DNA of 64,000 nucleotides from Streptomyces sp. SUK 48 (GTDB taxonomy: Bacteria; Actinomycetota; Actinomycetes; Streptomycetales; Streptomycetaceae): assembly GCF_009650765.1 (NCBI RefSeq), contig NZ_CP045740.1, forward strand, positions 3,882,001 through 3,946,000, written 5' to 3'. The position numbers were made by a program, and so were the translations under genes. Positions within the stretch are counted from its first letter, which is position 1. Every line of letters starts with the position of its first letter. The notes beneath the pieces were generated by a model. It was not told where the DNA came from, did no database searches, and saw nothing but the letters and a program-made list of their open reading frames with translations. Shown piece after piece: positions 1-8,212 of this stretch.

Positions 1-309
1 CTCGGCCAGCTCGCGGTTGATCCGGCGGGCCCGGCGGACCAGGGCGGTCCGCGACTCCTTGCCCGCCGGCTCGACGGCGACCTTCCTGGCGGGCGCGGCC
101 TTCCTCACCGGGACCGCGCCGTCGGCGGCCACGGCCTTCTTCGCCGGGGTCACTTTCCGGCCCGAAACGGACGTGCCGGCCGGGGTGGCCTTCCGGGCGG
201 AAGCGGACTTTCCGGCCGGGGCGGCCTTCTTCGCGGAAGACGCCTTCGCGGCGGATGCCGCCTTTCCGGCAGACCCTGCCTTCCCTGCCGAACCGGTCTC
301 TTCCGCCAT
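1..309 (-). CDS. nth: Endonuclease III (N-terminal part, runs off the window)
   Basis: Only the first 103 codons are present. Endonuclease III is a base-excision-repair glycosylase/AP lyase acting on oxidised pyrimidines in DNA. Residues 1-75 form a low-complexity Ala/Lys/Ser/Pro tail with repeated SAGK- and PAGK-like units, typical of the basic extension on Streptomyces Nth. The last residues, RRARRINRELAE, match the start of the conserved endonuclease III domain; the HhH motif and the Fe-S cluster would lie outside the window. The ATG at 309 is the first start in frame. The neighbour crp is divergent, the usual arrangement in Streptomyces. The identity rests on these few conserved residues plus synteny. 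Confidence 0.8.
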   Translation of the reverse strand, partial: MAEETGSAGKAGSAGKAASAAKASSAKKAAPAGKSASARKATPAGTSVSGRKVTPAKKAVAADGAVPVRKAAPARKVAVEPAGKESRTALVRRARRINRELAE

Positions 310-634
310 GTCAGCCTTTTTTCTACTTTTCCTACTGCCTTCGGGACCCTGTTCGCCCACAGCGGAATCGCGACGTACAACCACCCGCTAAGCCCCCTTG
401 GCCTGTGCTCTCACCGGCGTTTTGGACACCCGGCCAGCCTAGAGCCCGGCACCGACATCCGCCCCGGACCCCGAAGATCGGCGCCCGATTGGACCCCTGA
501 CGCTTACCCCGGCACACCCGTGCGGCATCCTTGTGACAGATCACACTGTTTGGACCGTCCGGCAAAATGAGAACACGGTCCCTGGCACACAGGGGAAGCA
601 AGATCCCCTGAGCAGGTCGACAAGGAGAGAACTC
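310..634. promoter_or_regulatory. Divergent promoter region between nth and crp
   Basis: This 325-bp stretch holds no gene that I can support. It must contain the promoters for nth (leftward) and crp (rightward). The clearest signal is a Crp-like inverted repeat at 532-545, about 90 bp upstream of the crp start. A good ribosome binding site, AAGGAGA at 622-628, lies just before the crp GTG. Confidence 0.6.
532..545. promoter_or_regulatory. Candidate Crp binding site upstream of crp
   Basis: The sequence is TGTGA-caga-TCACA, two perfect 5-bp arms of the classical CRP half-site separated by 4 bp rather than the 6 bp of the E. coli consensus. Its place upstream of crp suggests autoregulation. 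This is inference from motif and position. Confidence 0.4.
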
Positions 635-1309
635 GTGGACGACGTTCTGCGGCGCAACCCGCTCTTCGCGGCGCTCGACGATGAGCAGGCCGCGGAGCTT
701 CGCGCCTCGATGAGCGAGGTCACCCTCGCTCGCGGCGACTCCCTGTTCCACGAGGGCGACCCGGGCGACCGCCTGTACGTCGTCACCGAGGGCAAGGTCA
801 AGCTGCACCGCACCTCCCCCGACGGCCGCGAGAACATGCTCGCCGTCGTCGGTCCCGGCGAGCTGATCGGCGAGCTGTCGCTGTTCGACCCGGGCCCGCG
901 CACGGCCACCGCGACCGCGCTGACCGAGGTCAAGCTGCTCGGCCTCGGCCACGGCGACCTCCAGCCCTGGCTGAACGCCCGCCCCGAGGTGGCCGGCGCC
1001 CTGCTGCGCGCCGTCGCCCGCCGGCTGCGCAAGACCAACGACGCCATGTCCGACCTGGTCTTCTCCGATGTCCCCGGCCGCGTGGCGCGCGCCCTGCTCG
1101 ACCTGTCGCGCCGCTTCGGCGTGCAGTCCGAAGAGGGCATCCACGTCGTCCACGACCTCACCCAGGAGGAGCTGGCCCAGCTGGTCGGCGCCTCCCGCGA
1201 GACCGTGAACAAGGCCCTGGCCGACTTCGCCCAGCGCGGCTGGCTGCGCCTGGAGGCGCGCGCGGTCATCCTGCTGGACGTGGAGCGACTGGCCAAGCGG
1301 TCCCGCTGA
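635..1309 (+). CDS. crp: Crp/Fnr family transcriptional regulator Crp
   Basis: A 224-residue regulator of the cyclic-nucleotide-sensing Crp family, which in Streptomyces coordinates germination, secondary metabolism and primary metabolic flux. Residues 1-115 form the cNMP-binding beta-barrel, with the phosphate-cassette-like GELIGELSLFDPGPRTATA. A long dimerisation helix follows, then a C-terminal winged HTH with the recognition-helix segment LVGASRETVNKALADF. I chose the GTG at 635 because AAGGAGA lies 6 bp upstream and the protein then has the length of the S. coelicolor homologue. An upstream in-frame GTG at 533 would add a poorly conserved tail. The gene is monocistronic, with a hairpin terminator just downstream. 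Confidence 0.95.
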   Translation: MDDVLRRNPLFAALDDEQAAELRASMSEVTLARGDSLFHEGDPGDRLYVVTEGKVKLHRTSPDGRENMLAVVGPGELIGELSLFDPGPRTATATALTEVKLLGLGHGDLQPWLNARPEVAGALLRAVARRLRKTNDAMSDLVFSDVPGRVARALLDLSRRFGVQSEEGIHVVHDLTQEELAQLVGASRETVNKALADFAQRGWLRLEARAVILLDVERLAKRSR

Positions 1310-1336
1310 CGCGGCGGTCCTTCCCGGTACGACGTC

Positions 1337-1367
1337 CAGGGCGCGGCTCCTCAGGGGCCGCGCCCTG
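1337..1367 (+). terminator. Hairpin terminator after crp
   Basis: A perfect 11-bp inverted repeat, CAGGGCGCGGC / GCCGCGCCCTG, with a 9-nt loop lies 28 bp after the crp stop. There is no strong U-tract, as usual in Streptomyces. Confidence 0.8.
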
Positions 1368-1419
1368 AGTCGTCCCTCCCGCCGTAAACCGGCTGCCCCG
1401 GCCCGGTCGGCACGGCACC

Positions 1420-2268
1420 ATGGGCCCCATGCCCGGACCGCCCGCCCCACCCCGCCCGCACGGCCTCGACCCCGACGGCTTCTTCGTCCGCGAGGGCTCC
1501 CTGGCGCGCGTACCCGCCGCGTTCCGGCCGGTCGTGGCCGCCGTACGGGAGCGGCTGCCGGAGGTCTTCGGGGCGCGTCTGGACGGGGCGTACCTCTACG
1601 GGTCGATCCCCCGGGGCACCGCGCGGGCGGGCCGCAGCGACCTGGACCTGCTGATCGTCCTGCGCGAGGAACCGGCCGACGCCGACCGTGCCGCCGTACG
1701 AGCCCTCGGCGCGGCCCTGGACCGGCGGTTCCCGCAGATCGACGGGGCCGGGACGCTGCTGTACGGCCGGGAGCGGCTGCTGAGCGAGCCGGAGCGGTAC
1801 GACATGGGCTGGTTCCTGGCCTGCCTGTGCACCCCGCTGCTCGGGGACGACCTGGCCGGGCTGCTGCCCCGCTACCGCCCCGATTCCCTGCTGGCCCGCG
1901 AGACCAACGGCGACCTCGCCCTGCTGCTGCCCCGCTGGCGGACGCGGATCGCGGCCGCCGGGGACGACGAGGCGGCCCGGCGGCACCTGGTGCGCTTCAT
2001 GTCCCGCCATCTCGTCCGCACCGGCTTCACGCTCGTCATGACGCGCTGGAACGGCTGGACGAGCGACCTGCGCGAGATGGCCGAGGTCTGCGGCGCGTAC
2101 TACCCGGAGCGGGCCGCACAGCTGCGCACGGCGGCGGAGTACGGCAGCGAGCCCGTGGGCGACCCGCGGGTGCTGCGCGGCCACGTGGACGACCTGGGCC
2201 CCTGGCTCGCCGCCGAGTACGCGCGCGTGCACGGCGTGAAAGGTTCGGCGCCGGAAGAGGCGTCCTAG
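1420..2268 (+). CDS. Nucleotidyltransferase-domain protein
   Basis: A 282-residue protein with the pol-beta-type nucleotidyltransferase signature near residues 65-85: LYGSIPRGTARAGRSDLDLL. This contains the GS-x-x-x-G motif and the metal-binding D-x-D. The rest is a helical C-terminal region with no motif I recognise, resembling the aminoglycoside-adenylyltransferase-like layout. The substrate is unknown. ATG 1420 and ATG 1429 are both possible starts. The 3' end overlaps the convergent MBL hydrolase by 4 bp (CTAG shared by both stop codons), so the two genes meet tail to tail with no terminator between them. Confidence 0.8.
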   Translation: MGPMPGPPAPPRPHGLDPDGFFVREGSLARVPAAFRPVVAAVRERLPEVFGARLDGAYLYGSIPRGTARAGRSDLDLLIVLREEPADADRAAVRALGAALDRRFPQIDGAGTLLYGRERLLSEPERYDMGWFLACLCTPLLGDDLAGLLPRYRPDSLLARETNGDLALLLPRWRTRIAAAGDDEAARRHLVRFMSRHLVRTGFTLVMTRWNGWTSDLREMAEVCGAYYPERAAQLRTAAEYGSEPVGDPRVLRGHVDDLGPWLAAEYARVHGVKGSAPEEAS

Positions 2269-3095
2269 ATCAGGCCGTGCTCGCCGAGGTACTCCAGCTG
2301 GGCCAGGACCGAGAGTTCCGCGGCCGGCCACAGGGAGCGGTCGACGTCGGCGTAGACATGGGCGACGACCTCGGCCGCGGTGCGGTGGCCGTTCTCGACG
2401 GCGGTCTCCACCTGGGCGAGCCGGTGGGCGCGGTGGGCGAGATAGAACTCCACGGCGCCCTGGGCGTCCTCCAGGACCGGACCGTGCCCCGGCAGCACGG
2501 TGTGCACGCCGTCGTCCACCGTGAGGGAGCGCAGCCGGCGCAGGGTGTCCAGGTAGTCGCCGAGCCGCCCGTCGGGGTGCGCCACCATCGTCGTACCGCG
2601 CCCGAGGATGGTGTCGCCGGTCAGCACCGCCCGGTCGGCCGGGAGGTGGAAGGAGAGCGAGTCCGAGGTGTGCCCGGGGGTCGGTACGATCCTCAGCTCC
2701 AGGCCGCCGGTGGTGATCACGTCGCCCGCGGCCAGGCCCTCGTCGCCGAGGCGGAGCGCCGGGTCCAGGGCCCGCACCCGGGTGCCGGTCAGCTCGGCGA
2801 AGCGGCCCGCGCCCTCGGCGTGGTCCGCGTGCCCGTGCGTGAGCAGGGTCAGGGCTATCCGGCGGCCCGCCTTCTCCGCCGTGTCCACGACCGCGCGCAG
2901 ATGGCCCTCGTCCAGCGGGCCCGGGTCGATCACCACGGCCAGATCGGAGTCCGGCTCGGCGAGGATCCAGGTGTTGGTGCCGTCCAGGGTCATCGCGGAG
3001 GCGTTGGGCGCGAGGACGTTGACGGCCCGGGTGGTGGCGGGCCCGGAGCCGACCGCGCCCCTGGGCTGGCCGGGCAGCGCGCTCGCGGCGGTCAT
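2265..3095 (-). CDS. MBL-fold metallohydrolase
   Basis: A 276-residue metallo-beta-lactamase-fold hydrolase. The metal-binding HxHxDH motif is seen as LTHGHADHAEG, followed by the later ligands PTPGHTSDS, LTGDTILG and PGHGP. The C-terminal helical part (VLAQLEYLGEHGLI) matches the LACTB2-like subgroup of endoribonuclease/hydrolase proteins. The ATG at 3095 overlaps the stop of the upstream NUDIX gene (ATGA), so the two are translationally coupled. The substrate cannot be read from sequence. Confidence 0.9.
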   Translation of the reverse strand: MTAASALPGQPRGAVGSGPATTRAVNVLAPNASAMTLDGTNTWILAEPDSDLAVVIDPGPLDEGHLRAVVDTAEKAGRRIALTLLTHGHADHAEGAGRFAELTGTRVRALDPALRLGDEGLAAGDVITTGGLELRIVPTPGHTSDSLSFHLPADRAVLTGDTILGRGTTMVAHPDGRLGDYLDTLRRLRSLTVDDGVHTVLPGHGPVLEDAQGAVEFYLAHRAHRLAQVETAVENGHRTAAEVVAHVYADVDRSLWPAAELSVLAQLEYLGEHGLI

Positions 3096-3985
3096 GCGCG
3101 GCCTCCCCCGGTCGCGTCGGCGGGCGCCGGACTCGACGGAACGTGCTTGGTGAACTCCTCGTGCCCCGGCCAGGACAGCACGATCTCGCCGTCCTGGAGC
3201 CGGGCGGTGGCCTGCACCGGCGTCAGATCGCGCGCGGCGGCGGCCGCGAGGGCCTCGGCGGCGGTGCCGTACGGCAGCAGCTCGCGCAGCGCGGCGATGG
3301 TGGGCGGCATCATCAGCAGCTCGCCCCGGTCGTACCCGGCGGCGGCCTCGGCCGGGCGGGTCCACACCGTGCGATCGGCCTCCGTGGAGGCGTTCCGGGT
3401 GCGCTGTCCCTGCGGGAGGACGGCCGCGAAGAACCAGGTGTCGTAGCGGCGCGACTCGAACTCCGGGGTGATCCAGCGCGCCCAGGCGCCCAGCAGGTCC
3501 GAGCGCAGCGCCAGGCCGCGCCGGTGCAGGAACTCGGCGAAGGACTGCTCGCGCGCGACCAGGGCGGCACGGTCCGCCTCCCAGTCGTCGCCCGTGGTGT
3601 CGCCGACGACCGTGTCCGGGCCGGGCCCGGCGAGCAGGACGCCCGCCTCCTCGTACGTCTCCCGGACCGCCGCGCAGACGATCGCCTGGGCGCCGGCCTC
3701 GTCCACCCCGAGCCGCTCGGCCCACCACGCGCGCGACGGGCCCGCCCAGCGGATCCGCGTGTCGTCGTCGCGCGGGTCGACGCCGCCCCCCGGATACGCG
3801 TACGCGCCTCCGGCGAAGGCCATGGAGGCGCGTCTGCGCAGCATGTGGACGGCGGGTCCGGCCTCGGTGTCCTTCAGCAGGAGCACCGTCGCCGCGCGCT
3901 TGGGGGACACCGGGGTGAGGGTGCCGTCCGCGAGCGCGCGGATGCGGTCCGGCCACTCCGGGGGGTACCACTGACCGTTCGCCAT
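3092..3985 (-). CDS. NUDIX hydrolase
   Basis: A 297-residue NUDIX-family protein. The Nudix box is split in the way seen in NUDT19-like proteins: YPGGGVDPRDDD around residue 65, then AAVRETYEEAGVLL around residues 104-117, carrying the RExxEExG core. Such enzymes hydrolyse nucleoside-diphosphate-linked substrates, often CoA or NADH derivatives; which one is not readable here. It is the first gene of a two-gene unit with the MBL hydrolase (4-nt overlap). Confidence 0.9.
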   Translation of the reverse strand: MANGQWYPPEWPDRIRALADGTLTPVSPKRAATVLLLKDTEAGPAVHMLRRRASMAFAGGAYAYPGGGVDPRDDDTRIRWAGPSRAWWAERLGVDEAGAQAIVCAAVRETYEEAGVLLAGPGPDTVVGDTTGDDWEADRAALVAREQSFAEFLHRRGLALRSDLLGAWARWITPEFESRRYDTWFFAAVLPQGQRTRNASTEADRTVWTRPAEAAAGYDRGELLMMPPTIAALRELLPYGTAAEALAAAAARDLTPVQATARLQDGEIVLSWPGHEEFTKHVPSSPAPADATGGGRA

Positions 3986-4095
3986 GGCCGGAGGCTATCC
4001 CGTGTAGGGCGAATGTTCGAGAGGTACCCGAGGCGCCGGAGTGGTGCGGGCCGTATGCCGGGGTGGTACGGGCCGTACGGGCCGGTCGGGGCGGG

Positions 4096-4560
4096 TTACG
4101 GGACCAGCTCGACCAGGATCTCGACCTCGACCGGCGCGTCCATCGGGAGCACCGCGACGCCGACCGCGCTGCGGGCGTGCACGCCCTTGTCGCCGAGGGC
4201 CTCGGCGAGCAGCTCGCTGGCGCCGTTGATCACACCGGGCTGGCCGGTGAAGTCGGCCGCGGAGGCGACGAACCCGGTGACCTTGACCACGCGCGCGATC
4301 CGGTCCAGGTCGCCGGCGACGGACTTCACGGCCGCCAGCGCGTTCAGCGCGCAGACGCGGGCCAGGTCCTTGGCCTCGTCGGCCGTGACCTCGGCGCCCA
4401 CCTTGCCGGTGACGGGCAGCTTGCCCTCCACCATCGGCAGCTGGCCCGCGGTGTACACGTAGACGCCGGACCGCACGGCCGGCTGGTAGGCGGCCAGCGG
4501 CGGTACGACCTCCGGCAGGCTCAGGCCCAGGGTGGCCAGCTTCTCCTCGACCGCGCTCAT
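4096..4560 (-). CDS. RidA family protein
   Basis: A 154-residue YjgF/YER057c/UK114 (RidA) family protein, a trimeric enamine/imine deaminase fold that protects PLP enzymes from reactive intermediates. Family features visible are AGQLPMVEGKLPVTGKVGAE, the central LNALAAVKSVAGDLDRI helix, and the C-terminal AVLPMDAPVEVEILVELV strand. The usual C-terminal catalytic Arg motif (R-x-x-x-x-V) is not obvious, so this may belong to a divergent Rid subgroup. The start ATG at 4560 overlaps the end of the DUF4177 gene, implying a coupled pair. Confidence 0.88.
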   Translation of the reverse strand: MSAVEEKLATLGLSLPEVVPPLAAYQPAVRSGVYVYTAGQLPMVEGKLPVTGKVGAEVTADEAKDLARVCALNALAAVKSVAGDLDRIARVVKVTGFVASAADFTGQPGVINGASELLAEALGDKGVHARSAVGVAVLPMDAPVEVEILVELVP

Positions 4561-4715
4561 GCCTGCTTCTCCCGCTTCAGGTAGGCGACCAGCTGCTCGG
4601 GGTTCGGTCCGGGCACGACCTGGACGAGCTCCCAGCCGTCCTCGCCCCAGTTGTCCAGAATCTGCTTCGTGGCATGGACGAGCAGCGGCACGGTTGAGTA
4701 TTCCCACTTGGTCAT
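4557..4715 (-). CDS. DUF4177-like small protein
   Basis: A 52-residue protein starting MTKWEYSTVPLLVHATKQIL and containing WGEDGWELVQVVPG, the hallmark of the small DUF4177 family, whose function is unknown. I took the ATG at 4715 because this is the length conserved in Streptomyces. An upstream in-frame ATG at 4745 would add ten unconserved residues. It is the first gene of a unit with RidA and diverges from the ArsA-like genes. Confidence 0.85.
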   Translation of the reverse strand: MTKWEYSTVPLLVHATKQILDNWGEDGWELVQVVPGPNPEQLVAYLKREKQA

Positions 4716-4815
4716 GGGCCGACTGTATCCGCTGTGACCGATCACTCCCTCGTCGTCTCCCCGTTATCCACAGCCTCCCGCGTGACGGTCGGCCGGAGTG
4801 GTTAGTCTCGAAGAC

Positions 4816-5793
4816 GTGAGCAGGCTCCAGGTCGTCAGCGGCAAGGGCGGGACCGGCAAGACGACGGTCGCCGCCGCACTCGCGCTGGCCCTCGCGACCG
4901 AGGGGAAGCGGACGCTTCTCGTGGAGGTCGAGGGCCGGCAGGGCATCGCACAGCTTTTCGAGACGGAGGCGTTGCCGTACGAGGAGCGGAAGATCGCCGT
5001 CGCTCCCGGGGGCGGGGAGGTGTACGCACTGGCCATAGACCCCGAACTGGCCCTTCTGGACTACCTCCAGATGTTCTACAAACTGGGCGGCGCCGGCCGG
5101 GCCCTGAAGAAGCTCGGCGCCATCGACTTCGCCACCACCATCGCGCCCGGCATCCGGGACGTCCTGCTGACCGGCAAGGCGTGCGAGGCGGTGCGCCGCA
5201 AGGACCGCGCCGGCCGGTTCGTCTACGACTACGTGGTCATGGACGCGCCCCCGACCGGCCGCGTCACCCGCTTCCTCAATGTCAACGACGAGGTGGCGGG
5301 CCTGGCGAAGATCGGCCCGATACACAATCAGGCGCAGGCCGTGATGCGGGTCCTCAAGTCGCCGGAGACGGCGGTGCACCTGGTGACGCTGCTGGAGGAG
5401 ATGCCGGTCCAGGAGACCGCCGACGGCATCGCCGAACTGCGCTCGGCCCGGCTGCCGGTGGGCCGGGTCATCGTGAACATGGTGCGCCCCGAGGTGCTGG
5501 ACGCCGCGGATCTGGAACTCGCCCGGACGGTGGACCACACCGCCGTGGCCCGTTCCCTGTCCGCCGCCGGGCTCGGCGGCGCGCGGCGCGGCGGGAACGC
5601 GGAGAAGCTGGTGGACCCGCTCCTCGCCCAGGCCGCGGAGTACGCCGAGCGGCACGCCCTGGAGCAGGAGCAGCGCGGTGTGCTCGGCGAGCTGGGCCTG
5701 CCGCTGCACGAACTGCCGCTGCTCGCCGAGGGAATGGACCTGGCGGGCCTCTACGAACTCGCCGCCGAGCTGCGCGAGCAGGAGGTGTCATGA
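4816..5793 (+). CDS. ArsA/Get3-type ATPase (first paralogue)
   Basis: A 325-residue anion-transporting-ATPase-like protein of the ArsA/Get3 SIMIBI class. The deviant Walker A SGKGGTGKTTVAAALA sits at the extreme N-terminus, and switch I/II-like segments include VMDAPPTGRVTRFL. The GTG at 4816 places the P-loop right at the start, as in relatives; the frame is open a little further upstream. Its stop overlaps the next gene (ATGA), so the two ATPases are co-translated and probably form a heteromer. Homologous pairs sit next to wblA across Streptomyces. A role in membrane-protein targeting or metalloid handling is not shown by this sequence. Confidence 0.9.
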   Translation: MSRLQVVSGKGGTGKTTVAAALALALATEGKRTLLVEVEGRQGIAQLFETEALPYEERKIAVAPGGGEVYALAIDPELALLDYLQMFYKLGGAGRALKKLGAIDFATTIAPGIRDVLLTGKACEAVRRKDRAGRFVYDYVVMDAPPTGRVTRFLNVNDEVAGLAKIGPIHNQAQAVMRVLKSPETAVHLVTLLEEMPVQETADGIAELRSARLPVGRVIVNMVRPEVLDAADLELARTVDHTAVARSLSAAGLGGARRGGNAEKLVDPLLAQAAEYAERHALEQEQRGVLGELGLPLHELPLLAEGMDLAGLYELAAELREQEVS

Positions 5794-7322
5794 CAGCCGA
5801 GGAGCAGGGCACGGCCGCGGGGCGCGAGACGGCGTCCGAGGGGCAGGACGAGGGCTGCGGCAAAAGCGTGGACGGCGACGGGAGCGACGGCCACGGCGGG
5901 CGCGAGGTCCGTGACGGCGGCGAGGCCGGCGCCGGGAGCGAGGGCCGAGGCGGAAGCGGAACCCGAGACGGAAGCGAGGGGCGTGGCGCGGCCGAGGGGC
6001 GGGAGGCGGCGGCCCGGCGGCTGGCGGCCACCCGGGCGCTCGACGTCGACGCGCTGCTGGACGACCCGAAGACACGCATCGTGGTGTGCTGCGGCTCCGG
6101 CGGCGTCGGCAAGACGACCACCGCCGCGGCCCTCGGCCTACGCGCGGCCGAGCGGGGCCGCAAGGTGGTCGTGCTCACCATCGACCCGGCCCGCAGGCTG
6201 GCCCAGTCGATGGGCATCGACTCCCTCGACAACGTGCCCCGCCGGGTCAAGGGCACCGACGGCGACGGCGAGCTGCACGCCATGATGCTCGACATGAAGC
6301 GCACCTTCGACGAGGTCGTGGAGGCGCACGCGGACCGCGAGCGGGCGGCCGCGATCCTGGCGAACCCCTTCTACCAGTCGCTCTCGGCGGGCTTCGCGGG
6401 CACGCAGGAGTACATGGCGATGGAGAAGCTGGGCCAGCTGCGGGCGCGGGACGAATGGGACCTGATCGTCGTCGACACCCCGCCCTCCCGCTCGGCCCTG
6501 GACTTCCTGGACGCCCCCAAGCGGCTCGGCTCGTTCCTGGACGGCCGGCTGATCCGCCTGCTCACCGCCCCCGCCAAGCTGGGCGGCCGCGCGGGCATGG
6601 CGTTCCTGAACGTCGGGATGTCGATGATGACCGGCACCCTGGGCAAGCTCCTCGGCGGCCAACTCCTGAAGGACGTCCAGACGTTCGTGTCCGCGATGGA
6701 CACCACCTTCGGCGGCTTCCGCACCCGCGCGGACGCCACGTACAAGCTGCTCCAGGCGCCCGGCACCGCGTTCCTGGTGGTGGCGGCCCCGGAGCGGGAC
6801 GCGCTGCGCGAGGCCGCGTACTTCGTGCAGCGGCTGGCCGCCGAGGACATGCCGCTGGTGGGTCTGGTGCTCAACCGGGTGCACGGCAGCGGCGCGGGCC
6901 GGCTGTCGGCCGAGCGGGCGCTGGACGCCGCGGAAAATCTTGCGGACCCCGGCATTGTGGATCAGGGGGACGGGAAAGCTGGACTTCGTAACACTCCCGA
7001 CACGTACGGCAGTTCACAACCTCACGCATCCGAGGGCGCAACCGGTACCGACACATCCGGCGCTTTTCACGACGGCTCCCCCACCGACGAGGAACGTTCC
7101 GTCGACCGGCTCACCGAGGGCCTGCTGAGGCTGCACGCCGAACGCATGCATCTCCTGGCACGCGAGCAGCGCACGCGTGACCGCTTCACCGCCCGCCACC
7201 CCGAGGTGGCGGTGGTCGACGTACCCGCCCTGCCCGGCGACGTACACGACCTCACGGGCCTGCGCGACATCGGCGACCGCCTCGCGGCGGGCGCGCCCGT
7301 GGAGCGCCCGGAACCCTCGTAA
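5790..7322 (+). CDS. ArsA/Get3-type ATPase (second paralogue)
   Basis: A 510-residue partner of the preceding ATPase. Residues 1-75 are a Gly/Glu/Arg/Ala-rich low-complexity leader that probably is unstructured. The ATPase domain begins with the P-loop CCGSGGVGKTTTAAALG and continues with LTIDPARRLAQSMG and VVDTPPSRSALDFLDAP. A second low-complexity insert, around residues 385-430, interrupts the C-terminal part and is rich in Gly, Ser, Thr and Asp. The N-terminal leader and this insert are the main differences from its paralogue. It is coupled to the upstream gene and followed by convergent wblA with a 57-bp gap. Confidence 0.9.
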   Translation: MTAEEQGTAAGRETASEGQDEGCGKSVDGDGSDGHGGREVRDGGEAGAGSEGRGGSGTRDGSEGRGAAEGREAAARRLAATRALDVDALLDDPKTRIVVCCGSGGVGKTTTAAALGLRAAERGRKVVVLTIDPARRLAQSMGIDSLDNVPRRVKGTDGDGELHAMMLDMKRTFDEVVEAHADRERAAAILANPFYQSLSAGFAGTQEYMAMEKLGQLRARDEWDLIVVDTPPSRSALDFLDAPKRLGSFLDGRLIRLLTAPAKLGGRAGMAFLNVGMSMMTGTLGKLLGGQLLKDVQTFVSAMDTTFGGFRTRADATYKLLQAPGTAFLVVAAPERDALREAAYFVQRLAAEDMPLVGLVLNRVHGSGAGRLSAERALDAAENLADPGIVDQGDGKAGLRNTPDTYGSSQPHASEGATGTDTSGAFHDGSPTDEERSVDRLTEGLLRLHAERMHLLAREQRTRDRFTARHPEVAVVDVPALPGDVHDLTGLRDIGDRLAAGAPVERPEPS

Positions 7323-7379
7323 CGGACGCGGCCACCCTGGGCCCCTGCCCGGGGCCGGGCCGTGCCGGAGCCTGGGCCC

Positions 7380-7718
7380 TCAGCTCACGGCCGCGTAGTT
7401 CTCGTACACCTCGTCGCTGTCGAGGCGTACGAAGCCGGTGTCGCGCTCGTACTCCGAGCGGGCCGTCTCCAGCAGCCTGCGCCAGGAGGTGACGGTGGGC
7501 CGGCGGCGCAGCAGTGCGCGGCGCTCCCGCTCGGTCATGCCTCCCCACACGCCGAACTCGACGCGATTGTCCAGCGCGTCGGCCAGGCACTCGGTGCGTA
7601 CCGGACATCCGGTGCACACCGCCTTGGCTCTGTTCTGCGCTGCTCCCTGCACGAACAGTTCATCCGGATCGGTAGTGCGGCAGGCAGCCTGCGCACTCCA
7701 GTCGGTTACCCAGCCCAT
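7380..7718 (-). CDS. wblA: WhiB-family regulator WblA
   Basis: A 112-residue WhiB-like protein. The four Fe-S ligands are Cys in ACRTTDP and the CTGC and ECLAD motifs, followed by the GVWGG turn and the basic ERRALLRRRP segment used for DNA contact. The length, the N-terminus MGWVTDWSAQ and the EVYENYAAVS end match WblA, a pleiotropic repressor of antibiotic production and an activator of aerial development in Streptomyces. I chose the ATG at 7718; the frame stays open upstream to 7775, but the added residues are not part of known WblA. Location next to the ArsA pair supports the call. Confidence 0.95.
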   Translation of the reverse strand: MGWVTDWSAQAACRTTDPDELFVQGAAQNRAKAVCTGCPVRTECLADALDNRVEFGVWGGMTERERRALLRRRPTVTSWRRLLETARSEYERDTGFVRLDSDEVYENYAAVS

Positions 7719-8212
7719 ACCGGCGCCGTCCTCTCCCGAATCGAGGCTCCCCCACGGCGGCAGCGGCATATTCACCGCAGCCAGTTGAGGACGTTACGGA
7801 AGGTGGGCACAGCGCAACACCCCCGTCGGGCCCAATCTTGAATGGCCCGAACGGACTATGGGTAAGCGGCAGATCACCCGCGGGAGTGAGCTGGCGACAT
7901 ATGCGGCCATCCCGGCAAACCAGGACAGTTACGGTGCGCCACAGCGGGCGCCAGGTGACACACGAGGCGCAATCGGGCACGTCTCGGGGCACGACACGGA
8001 TGGTTCGCAACGATTCGGGACGCCGGACGAAGTGGTACGGGGCCGCACCGCTGTGACAGTTGGGAGCAGCTTAGGCCAAGGGCTGCGGACCTGTCCGGGA
8101 AATGGAAACGTAGCCAGGTCAGGCGGCACGCGGGGGCTCGCACCGGTCGCGGAACATCCCGAAGGCGGGCCGCTCCCGCAAAACGCTCAGGAGTACGGAT
8201 TAGGCTGCCCCC
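7719..8212. promoter_or_regulatory. Long divergent intergenic region wblA / PBP
   Basis: About 490 bp without a convincing gene lies between the wblA start and the PBP start. wblA is known for a long upstream region with complex control, which fits. I see no clear operator or rho-independent hairpin here. Small open frames in it lack ribosome binding sites and codon bias. Confidence 0.5.

Noticed and set aside
5181..5789. Extension of the second ArsA-like ATPase upstream of 5790
   Set aside because: The open frame upstream is the out-of-frame shadow of the first ATPase; the ATGA overlap at 5790 fixes the start.
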